The position numbers and the translations under genes were made by a program. 6,211 nt of DNA. Source: an uncultured Anaerolineales bacterium. Lineage in GTDB: Bacteria > Chloroflexota > Anaerolineae > Anaerolineales > UBA11657. The DNA lies in assembly GCA_913040765.1 (NCBI GenBank), contig CAJWIA010000095.1:1-6211 (forward strand). The letters run 5' to 3'. Positions 1-5,251 of this stretch are shown here, in pieces (positions within the stretch are counted from its first letter, which is position 1; each line of letters opens with the position of its first letter). The notes beneath the pieces were generated by a model. It ran no database searches and was not told where the DNA came from. It worked only from the letters and a program-made list of their open reading frames with translations.

Positions 1-1203
1 TTACTCCGTGATTTCGGTAATGACGCCGGCGCCGACGGTCAGGCCGCCCTCGCGGATGGCAAATTTGGAGCCTTTCTCCAGTGCAACCGGCGTTATCAGC
101 TCCACGTCCATGTTCACGTTGTCGCCCGGCATGACCATCTCCACCCCCTCAGGCAAGGTTATCGAGCCAGTCACATCCATGGTGCGAATGAAGAACTGCG
201 GCCGGTAGCCGGCAAAGAAGGCCTTGTGCCGCCCGCCCTCTTCCTTGGTGAGTACGTAAACTTCCGCCTTGAAGCGGGTGTGCGGGGTGATGCTGCCCGG
301 CTTGGCCAAGACCATGCCACGCTGCACCTCCTCGCGATCCACCCCACGCAAGAGGATGCCGGCATTGTCGCCCGCTTCACCCTGCTCAAGCTGTTTGTGG
401 AACATCTCCACCCCGGTCACCACCGACTTGGTCGACTTCTCCTGCAAGCCGATGAGCTCAACCGGTTCCTGTAATTTTACCGTACCGCGCTCGATGCGAC
501 CGGTCACCACCGTGCCGCGCCCCTTGATGCTGAAGACATCCTCTATCGGCATCATGAAGGGTTTATCCTTCTCGCGCTCCGGCGCGGGGATGTAACTGTC
601 CACCGCCTGCATCAATTCCAGTATGCTCTTGTATTCGGGCGCGTTGATGTCAGTGCTATCGCTCTCCAGTGCCTGTAGCGAGCTACCCTGGATGATGGGC
701 GTGTCGTCGCCCGGGAAGCCGTACTCGGTCAGCATCTCGCGCAACTCAAGCTCCACCAGCTCGAGCAACTCGGGGTCATCGAGCATGTCTACCTTGTTGA
801 TGTAGCACACGATGTAGGGTACTTCCACCTGCCGCGCTAGCAGCACATGCTCGCGTGTCTGTGGCATCGGCCCGTCAGGCGCGGAGACCACCAGGATGGC
901 GCCGTCCACCTGCGCCGCGCCGGCGATCATGTTCTTGATGTAGTCGCGGTGCCCGGGCATGTCCACGTGCGCGTAATGGCGGTTCTCGGTGGCGTATTCC
1001 ACATGCGCAATCGCTATGGTGATGCCGCGCGCTTTCTCTTCCGGGGCGTTGTCGATGGTCTCGAACGCGCGGAAATCTGCGCCGCCCTGCATGGCCAGCA
1101 CTTTAGTGATCGCAGCCGTCAGTGTGGTCTTGCCATGGTCAACGTGCCCCATGGTGCCCACGTTTAGATGCGGCTTGCTACGATCAAATATTTCTTTTGC
1201 CAT
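1..1203 (-). CDS. tuf: Translation elongation factor Tu (EF-Tu)
   Basis: This complete 400-residue protein has the usual EF-Tu length. EF-Tu is the cytoplasmic GTPase that brings aminoacyl-tRNA to the ribosomal A site. The G domain shows G1 GHVDHGKT (19-26), the switch I RGITI segment (about 59-63), G3 DMPGH (81-85), G4 NKVD (136-139) and a G5 region GSSL (173-176). Domain 2 follows with [14 protein letters not shown] (about 228-240), and domain 3 ends in FAIREGG.TVGAG (381-393). The ATG is preceded by AGGAGGT nine bases upstream. It is the last gene visible of a tRNA-Thr/Tyr/Thr-tuf unit, with a 45-nt gap from the encoded CCA of the last tRNA. Oddities are Met for the usual Cys and Arg for the usual Ala in the G3 stretch, SSL for SAL in G5, and much higher GC than the neighbouring genes. 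The overall character is Chloroflexota-like by memory of the family. Identity is certain; whether the genome has a second tuf copy cannot be seen. Confidence 0.99.
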   Translation of the reverse strand: MAKEIFDRSKPHLNVGTMGHVDHGKTTLTAAITKVLAMQGGADFRAFETIDNAPEEKARGITIAIAHVEYATENRHYAHVDMPGHRDYIKNMIAGAAQVDGAILVVSAPDGPMPQTREHVLLARQVEVPYIVCYINKVDMLDDPELLELVELELREMLTEYGFPGDDTPIIQGSSLQALESDSTDINAPEYKSILELMQAVDSYIPAPEREKDKPFMMPIEDVFSIKGRGTVVTGRIERGTVKLQEPVELIGLQEKSTKSVVTGVEMFHKQLEQGEAGDNAGILLRGVDREEVQRGMVLAKPGSITPHTRFKAEVYVLTKEEGGRHKAFFAGYRPQFFIRTMDVTGSITLPEGVEMVMPGDNVNMDVELITPVALEKGSKFAIREGGLTVGAGVITEITE

Positions 1204-1212
1204 CGTTCTCTA

Positions 1213-1219
1213 ACCTCCT
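1213..1219 (-). promoter_or_regulatory. Strong Shine-Dalgarno of tuf
   Basis: The minus strand reads AGGAGGT here, nine bases before the tuf ATG (1203-1201). It is a full match to the anti-SD core at near-ideal spacing and fixes the tuf start. It is clearly stronger than the ribosome sites of the other genes in the window, as expected for a very highly expressed protein. Confidence 0.93.
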
Positions 1220-1248
1220 CGCTCAAATGCGCCTAACAACGTCTTATC

Positions 1249-1324
1249 TGGAGCCCTCGATGGGATTCGAACCCATGACCTCACCCTTACCAAGGGTGTG
1301 CTCTGCCACCTGAGCTACGAGGGC
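1249..1324 (-). tRNA. tRNA-Thr (anticodon GGU), CCA encoded
   Basis: The minus strand folds as a complete cloverleaf: acceptor GCCCTCG/CGAGGGC (7 bp), D stem GCTC/GAGC with GG in the loop, anticodon stem CACCC/GGGTG with loop TTGGTAA (anticodon GGT, threonine), T stem ATGGG/CCCAT with loop TTCGAAT, and discriminator T at 1252. Positions 1251-1249 supply CCA in the DNA, which the other two tRNAs here lack. The mature body is 1252-1324 (73 nt). It decodes ACC and ACU and lies 45 nt before tuf, in the slot occupied by thrT in the E. coli tufB operon. Confidence 0.98.
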
Positions 1325-1340
1325 TTAAACAATTTTCAGA

Positions 1341-1424
1341 TGGGCAGGGTGGGATTTGAACCCACTCAGGCGTATGCCACCGATTTTACAGACCGGCCCG
1401 GCTCACCATCTCCGGCGCCTGCCC
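1341..1424 (-). tRNA. tRNA-Tyr (anticodon GUA)
   Basis: This is an 84-nt class II tRNA. Acceptor GGGCAGG/CCTGCCC is 7 bp, the D stem is CCGG/CCGG around a 10-nt loop, and the anticodon stem CCGGT/ATCGG (one G-U pair) carries loop CTGTAAA with anticodon GTA. A long variable region (TGGCATACGCCTGA) contains a GGC/GCC stem, as expected for bacterial tRNA-Tyr. The T arm is GTGGG-TTCAAAT-CCCAC and the discriminator is A. The next bases are TCT, so CCA must be added enzymatically. It lies 16 nt before the Thr(GGU) gene and 6 nt after the Thr(UGU) gene, and is surely co-transcribed and processed with them. Confidence 0.98.
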
Positions 1425-1430
1425 CTGTTG

Positions 1431-1503
1431 AGCCGACGAAGGGACTCGAACCCATAACCTAGCACTTACAAAGCGCTTGCTCTGCCAATTGAGCTACGTC
1501 GGC
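1431..1503 (-). tRNA. tRNA-Thr (anticodon UGU)
   Basis: This 73-nt cloverleaf has acceptor GCCGACG/CGTCGGC, D stem GCTC/GAGC, anticodon stem AGCGC/GTGCT with loop TTTGTAA (anticodon TGT, threonine), and T loop TTCGAGT. The T stem ATGGG/CCCTT contains one T-T mismatch at the second pair (positions 50-64), while the other four pairs are intact. The discriminator is T and the following bases are CAA, so CCA is not encoded. It is the first tRNA of the tRNA-tuf transcript, matching thrU at the head of the E. coli tufB operon. It reads ACA and, by wobble, other threonine codons. Confidence 0.97.
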
Positions 1504-1527
1504 ATGGCCCACTGACAAGCGTCTGAG

Positions 1528-1556
1528 TTAAAAATAGCGCCGTCCCAACTGGCGCC
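1528..1556 (-). promoter_or_regulatory. Leader hairpin with short T-run before the tRNA-tuf operon
   Basis: On the minus strand GGCGCC (1556-1551) and GGCGCT (1541-1536) form a 6-bp stem with one G-U pair and a 9-nt loop, followed by ATTTTTAA. It sits about where transcription should begin from the promoter at 1563-1592, so the hairpin would be the very 5' end of the transcript. The shape is that of a weak intrinsic terminator or a protective 5' stem. With only five T residues and a 9-nt loop, strong termination is unlikely. Function is inferred only. Confidence 0.5.
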
Positions 1557-1562
1557 GTGCAG

Positions 1563-1592
1563 ATTATACCAAGTTTTGGTCTAAGAGGTCAA
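1563..1592 (-). promoter_or_regulatory. Sigma70-type promoter of the tRNA-Thr/Tyr/Thr-tuf operon
   Basis: The minus strand carries TTGACC (1592-1587), an 18-bp spacer, and a perfect TATAAT (1568-1563). The stretch upstream of the -35 is rich in A and T, resembling an UP element. The bases between the -10 and the expected start (near 1556) are GC-rich (CTGCACG), a discriminator type known from stable-RNA promoters under stringent control. It sits 60 bp before the first tRNA and about 70 bp after the rlmB stop. This is the best promoter match in the window and fits the high expression expected of tRNAs and EF-Tu. Confidence 0.88.
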
Positions 1593-1672
1593 GCACCTAG
1601 TTTAAACAAACATCCAAAATATATATGTGAGTCTTAGTATAAACCGGCGCAAGTTTAACAGGATAATGCGTA

Positions 1673-2440
1673 CTAGTCAATAGTTGATTGTCTATCAACT
1701 TGATTTCTTGCCTCTCTGGCTGCATAAAGAGCTATGGAACCTGCAATTGCAGCATTGAGTGATTCTATTTTACCTAGCATGGATATACTAACCAATGCAT
1801 CACATTTATTACGTATTAGTTGTCTAATCCCAGTCCCTTCATTACCGATGACTAATGCAAGTGCTCGGTTTAAGTCCATTTCACTTAACAGATTACTTTC
1901 TGTGTATGCATCTAAGCCTATCACCCACAGATTGTCGCTTTGAAGTTGTTTTATAGTTCGTGCCAGATTGGTTACCCTGGTAATCAACAAGTGCTCGCTA
2001 GCTCCCATAGATGCTGCTACTACCGCAGGTGTAATGCCGACTGTACGGCGCTTTTGTAAAATTACTCCATGTGCCCGCATTGCTTCCGCGCTACGCAACA
2101 AACGTCCGAAATTACTTGGTGATTGTAATTGATCAAGGATCAGCAATAATGGTGATTCGTTGTCTTTCTCAGATAAAGCGTACATATCTTCTATTTCAGC
2201 ATAGGGGTAGGACTGTACTTCTAGAAGCATATCTTGATGATTGCTGTTGCCAATTTTGCCAGTTATTTGAGATCTTGGTATTCGTTCGATTTTAACTGAT
2301 TTACTTTGAGCTGATTCTACTACTAGACTAGTTTTGTTATTCGAGGATGCTTCTTTTGCTAATATTAGGCGGACTATATTGCGCCGAGAAGCAAGGATGG
2401 TCTCCGCAATTGCATTACGCCGATATATGAATTCATTCAC
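1673..2440 (-). CDS. rlmB: 23S rRNA 2'-O-ribose methyltransferase, RlmB/TrmH (SpoU) family
   Basis: This 255-residue SPOUT-class methyltransferase is of normal family length. RlmB uses S-adenosylmethionine to methylate the 2'-OH of G2251 (E. coli numbering) in the ribosomal P loop. The N-terminal substrate-binding domain starts with IYRRNAIAETI (5-15), and NHQD (67-70) sits where the family usually has HQG. The knotted C-terminal domain shows motif 1 with N110 and R116 (SPSNFGRLLRSAEA, 107-120), motif 2 VIGNEGTGIRQL (197-208, E201), and motif 3 SISMLGKIESLNAA (218-231, S227 and N229). The expected catalytic Asn, Arg, Glu, Ser and Asn are all present, but motif 1 has SPSN instead of DPxN and motif 3 has IS instead of IP. 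The GTG start overlaps the cysS end by 8 nt; the ATG four bases on is out of frame. No good SD is visible, so translational coupling to cysS is likely. A TrmH-family enzyme with another target cannot be excluded, but placement beside cysS supports RlmB. Confidence 0.9.
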   Translation of the reverse strand: MNEFIYRRNAIAETILASRRNIVRLILAKEASSNNKTSLVVESAQSKSVKIERIPRSQITGKIGNSNHQDMLLEVQSYPYAEIEDMYALSEKDNESPLLLILDQLQSPSNFGRLLRSAEAMRAHGVILQKRRTVGITPAVVAASMGASEHLLITRVTNLARTIKQLQSDNLWVIGLDAYTESNLLSEMDLNRALALVIGNEGTGIRQLIRNKCDALVSISMLGKIESLNAAIAGSIALYAAREARNQVDRQSTID

Positions 2441-3890
2441 TTAGATTGCTGAAACCTGTTTTCCAAGTAGTGCCTGATTGACCATCTTCTAGGGTTACTC
2501 CGACTGCAGCCAGTTTATCTCTTATAGAGTCTGAGGTAGCAAAATCTTTCTGATCCCGGGCAGTTTTGCGTAACTCAACCAATATTTCAATAAGCTCATT
2601 GTCGCGATTGACGGAAGTGGTACTATTTGCAGGTAACAGTCCAAGTACTGTGCCTGCTAGATCATTGTACACTTCGGCAATTGACTGAAGGGTTGAGTCA
2701 TCTGGTCGAGGGCATTCAGACAGAAGACCATTGACATCTTTTGCAAAATCAAACAGGCATGCAATAGCTTTAGGTGCATTGAAGTCATCATCCATAGCTG
2801 CGTTGAAATTATCACGGGTCTTTTTTATAGTCGAGGATAAATTATCTTTTGGAGTGTCTGAGTCTTGTGTTGTCAGAAGAATCTGTTGTACTAACAATGC
2901 TGGCCCAATAAGTCTTTGCCACCCTTTGTAGGCTGCGTCAACGGCCTCTTTTGAATAATCTATGGGGCTTCTATAATGGCTAGAAAGTACAAACATTCGT
3001 ATGACTTCTGGAGGATATTCAGATAGAGCATCTTGAATGGTGACTGAATTTCCTAGACTTTTGCTCATCTTAACACCCGATACAGTCAGCGATCCAGCAT
3101 GCAACCAGAAGTTAGCAAATGATTCACCACTTAAGGCTTCCGACTGAGCTATTTCACATTCGTTATGTGGAAAGACGTTCTCAAGACCGCCACCATGAAT
3201 ATCAAAATTGGCACCAAGGTATTTGATTGCCATTGCGGTACACTCTATATGCCATCCAGGAAATCCTTCCCCCCATGGGCTGCTCCAGCGCATTATGTGT
3301 TCAGGATCTGCACGTTTCCACAATGCAAAGTCTTCCGGCCTGCGTTTCTCTGCGCGTGTATCTAAACGAGTTCCTTCTTGTAGTTCATCGATCTTGCGGC
3401 CAGAAAGTTTTCCGTATTCTGGAAATGATGAAACATCAAAATACACTGATCCATTGACTTCATATGCATTTCCATTTTTAATTAACTGTTCCACGGCCGC
3501 AATTTGCTCAGGTACGTGACCTGCAGCTCTGGGCATAATATCTGGTCTGATATTGTGTAATGCATCCATATCATCCATGTAGGACCTCATATAGCGCTCT
3601 ACTATCTGCATAGGATCAGTTTGTTCTCTGCGAGCGCCTTTCATGATACGATCTTCTCCACTGTCAAGTAGATGTCCCACGTCTGTAATATTCTGTACGT
3701 AAAGCACATCGAGACCAGTGTATCGCAAATATCTTAGGATCATGTCCATAGATATATAAAGTTTTCCATGCCCAATATGGGCATGGTCATACACAGTAGG
3801 ACCACATACATACATACTGACGCGTCCAGGCTCAATAGTATTGAAGGGTACTTTTTTGCGAATAAGTGTATTGTAAACAGTTAGCGACAT
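2433..3890 (-). CDS. cysS: Cysteinyl-tRNA synthetase
   Basis: This 485-residue class Ia synthetase charges tRNA-Cys with cysteine in the cytoplasm and has a typical family length. The Rossmann catalytic domain opens with YVCGPTVYD (27-35) and HIGH (38-41). The zinc site is complete: C29, C217 (in GWHIECTAM, 212-220), H242 and E246 (in [10 protein letters not shown]). KMSKS is at 274-278. The DALR-type helical region follows (for example [16 protein letters not shown], 367-382), then a C-terminal part with the usual [22 protein letters not shown] pattern (439-460). The ATG start is 43 bp after the upstream PIN/TRAM gene. Only a weak AAGG-like SD is seen behind an A-rich run, so it is probably translated from the shared transcript. 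It overlaps rlmB by 8 nt at its end. The cysS-rlmB pairing is common in Firmicutes and Chloroflexota, although mrnC, which often sits between them in Bacillus, is absent. Confidence 0.98.
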   Translation of the reverse strand: MSLTVYNTLIRKKVPFNTIEPGRVSMYVCGPTVYDHAHIGHGKLYISMDMILRYLRYTGLDVLYVQNITDVGHLLDSGEDRIMKGARREQTDPMQIVERYMRSYMDDMDALHNIRPDIMPRAAGHVPEQIAAVEQLIKNGNAYEVNGSVYFDVSSFPEYGKLSGRKIDELQEGTRLDTRAEKRRPEDFALWKRADPEHIMRWSSPWGEGFPGWHIECTAMAIKYLGANFDIHGGGLENVFPHNECEIAQSEALSGESFANFWLHAGSLTVSGVKMSKSLGNSVTIQDALSEYPPEVIRMFVLSSHYRSPIDYSKEAVDAAYKGWQRLIGPALLVQQILLTTQDSDTPKDNLSSTIKKTRDNFNAAMDDDFNAPKAIACLFDFAKDVNGLLSECPRPDDSTLQSIAEVYNDLAGTVLGLLPANSTTSVNRDNELIEILVELRKTARDQKDFATSDSIRDKLAAVGVTLEDGQSGTTWKTGFSNLSE

Positions 3891-3933
3891 TAATATTTAC
3901 GCCTTTTTTTGATTGTGCAGTAGTGCATCAATA

Positions 3934-4986
3934 TTATTCTAAGCTGGCAAACAACATGCGGCCGGCCGAGGTTTGCAACACTTTAGTAACTGACACACTA
4001 ATTTTCTTGTTTATAAGGTTCTTGCCGTTATCAACAACAACCATGGTTCCATCAGTTAAGTATCCAACTCCTTGGCGATCTTCAGTTCCTTCTTGAATTA
4101 TTCTTACTTCTAACTTTTCTCCAGGTAAGCACACACTTTTCACTGCATTAGCCAAATCATTTATGTTGAGTACAGTTATACCCTGTACTTCAGCAACTTT
4201 GTTAAGATTGTAGTCGTTAGTAACTATTTTTATACCCAACTGTTTTGCTAGCATAACTAGTTTACTGTCCACTTCTCTAACGCCCTCAACATCCAAGTCT
4301 GTTATTGTAACGTTCGAATTGGATTGGTTCTTAAGCTGATTTAATAGGTCTAGCCCTCTCCTTCCGCGTCTCCTTCGCTCTTGATCAGAAGAATCAGCGA
4401 TGTGCTGTAGTTCGTCTAATACAAAGCGAGGTATTATTATCGGTCCAGAAATGAATCCGCACTTGCTAATATCACATATGCGCCCATCTATTATGGTGCT
4501 TGTGTCTAGTATCACTCCAGATATATCATGTGAGACATTGTCTGTATCTAATATGGGGTCTTTCCCATTTATGCGTAATATCTTTAGTAAATCCATACGT
4601 CTACTAATAAAGACTGTTATACCTAGCCAACTAAACAACAATGCACATGCAGATGGTAATAATTGACTAAAAGGTGATGGTAGGGTTGAAAGCGGCCAGG
4701 CCAACAAAGCTGCAGCCATCAAACCTATTACTAATCCTACTAGACCAATAATTAGTACATGAGTGGACGCCTGACTTAGTAGCTTGCGTATGGCACGTGC
4801 AGGATGAGTGGTAATGTACGGTCCTAGCAACAATCCTATAATAGCTCCTGCCATTGGAAACATCCAAAGACGTATGTCAGCTGAGATTAGCTCACGGACA
4901 AGCAATGGTGATCGTTCTTCCAGATAAAACCCACCTATTGCAAAACCGATCAGACCGATCAAACGAGAAAAAGCATCTGCTCGCAA
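3934..4986 (-). CDS. yacL: YacL-type integral membrane PIN/TRAM-domain protein
   Basis: This 350-residue protein has three parts. The N-terminus has about four hydrophobic segments (roughly 5-22, 41-59, 75-98 and 107-128), which should anchor it in the membrane. A PIN nuclease-like domain follows (about 157-280), starting VILDTSTIIDGRI (158-170). Its likely metal-binding acids are D161, E192 (VLDELQ), D240 (VDSKLV) and D258 (TNDYNLNK), and it has an RRRRGRRGLDLL stretch (204-215). A C-terminal TRAM domain (about 284-348) is a predicted nucleic-acid binder. This architecture is that of the widespread YacL family, a putative RNase whose substrate is not established. The start is TTG (4986-4984) with AGGAGA just upstream; the first internal Met (42) would lose the first membrane segment. 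It heads a unit with cysS and rlmB and has its own promoter behind radA. Function beyond predicted nuclease is unknown. Confidence 0.93.
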   Translation of the reverse strand: MRADAFSRLIGLIGFAIGGFYLEERSPLLVRELISADIRLWMFPMAGAIIGLLLGPYITTHPARAIRKLLSQASTHVLIIGLVGLVIGLMAAALLAWPLSTLPSPFSQLLPSACALLFSWLGITVFISRRMDLLKILRINGKDPILDTDNVSHDISGVILDTSTIIDGRICDISKCGFISGPIIIPRFVLDELQHIADSSDQERRRRGRRGLDLLNQLKNQSNSNVTITDLDVEGVREVDSKLVMLAKQLGIKIVTNDYNLNKVAEVQGITVLNINDLANAVKSVCLPGEKLEVRIIQEGTEDRQGVGYLTDGTMVVVDNGKNLINKKISVSVTKVLQTSAGRMLFASLE

Positions 4987-4990
4987 TATG

Positions 4991-4996
4991 TCTCCT
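4991..4996 (-). promoter_or_regulatory. Shine-Dalgarno that supports the TTG start of yacL
   Basis: AGGAGA on the minus strand ends four bases before the TTG codon at 4986-4984. The spacing is slightly short but usable (five bases from AGGAG). No ATG or GTG codon in this frame lies near it, so this site is the main argument for TTG initiation. Confidence 0.7.
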
Positions 4997-5001
4997 AGTT
5001 A

Positions 5002-5052
5002 AAGTAATTGAGTGAGTCACCTGGCCAGGTACTCACTCAAGGATAATTACTT
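5002..5052 (-). repeat. Long interrupted inverted repeat in the yacL leader
   Basis: A 10-bp perfect inverted repeat TTGAGTGAGT (5008-5017) / ACTCACTCAA (5031-5040) encloses a single unpaired base (5018) and the 12-bp palindrome ACCTGGCCAGGT (5019-5030). An outer arm AAGTAA (5002-5007) pairs with TTACTT (5047-5052) across a 6-nt bulge. As RNA it would be a stable hairpin ending about five bases before the yacL Shine-Dalgarno. No proper T-run follows on either strand, so it is not a standard terminator. It may be a leader structure affecting translation, an RNA-stability element, or a protein-binding site. Function is unproven. Confidence 0.8.
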
Positions 5053-5085
5053 GCTTACTATGCCAGCACAGATTAAGTGTTGTTG

Positions 5086-5107
5086 ACTTTTGACACTACA
5101 AAAGTGT
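5086..5107 (-). repeat. Two mutually exclusive small hairpins in the yacL leader
   Basis: ACTTTTG (5086-5092) and CAAAAGT (5099-5105) form a perfect 7-bp inverted repeat with a 6-nt loop. The overlapping pair ACACT (5093-5097) / AGTGT (5103-5107) gives a 5-bp stem using bases from the loop and one arm of the first. Both cannot form together. They lie about 95-115 nt into the predicted leader transcript. The pairing is plain in the sequence; any switching role is a guess. Confidence 0.5.
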
Positions 5108-5206
5108 TACCGCCTACTGCTTCTACTCAAATATGTACTGATACAAAACAACAATTAGGCCAGAATTTTTTCTTACTAATAAATATGTAAATATAATTGT
5201 GTGACT

Positions 5207-5235
5207 ATCTTAACACATGGTCATCTGAAAGTCAA
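5207..5235 (-). promoter_or_regulatory. Sigma70-type promoter of the yacL-cysS-rlmB unit
   Basis: The minus strand reads TTGACT (5235-5230), a 17-bp spacer, and TAAGAT (5212-5207), with TG one base before the -10 (extended -10). It begins 17 bp after the radA stop codon. Transcription would start near 5200 and give a leader of about 210 nt before yacL, AT-rich at first and then structured. No terminator for radA is visible before it, so read-through from radA is also possible. Confidence 0.72.
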
Positions 5236-5251
5236 AGTAGAGAACATTTCC

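Noticed and set aside
8..1313. Several plus-strand and one minus-strand open frames inside or beside tuf (up to 108 codons)
   Set aside because: They are shadows of the GC-rich tuf coding frame; none has a recognisable domain or its own ribosome site, and one runs through a tRNA gene.
1635..1665. Terminator for rlmB (weak TAAAC/GTTTA pair after the stop)
   Set aside because: Only five AT-rich base pairs around an 8-nt loop and no T-run; not convincing as an intrinsic terminator.
3165..3519. Overlapping plus-strand open frames opposite cysS
   Set aside because: They lie opposite conserved CysS motifs and show no family pattern of their own.
5081..5130. Possible T-box element for cysteine control in the yacL-cysS leader (AGTAGAAG and GGCGGTAAC remind of T-box parts)
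   Set aside because: The core T-box bases (UGGNACC) are not present, no Cys specifier loop can be placed, and no terminator with a T-run follows.
5236..5251. SOS (LexA) box near the radA end and the next promoter, prompted by GAAC at 5242
   Set aside because: The GAAC is not followed by a matching GTTC at the right distance, so no LexA palindrome exists.
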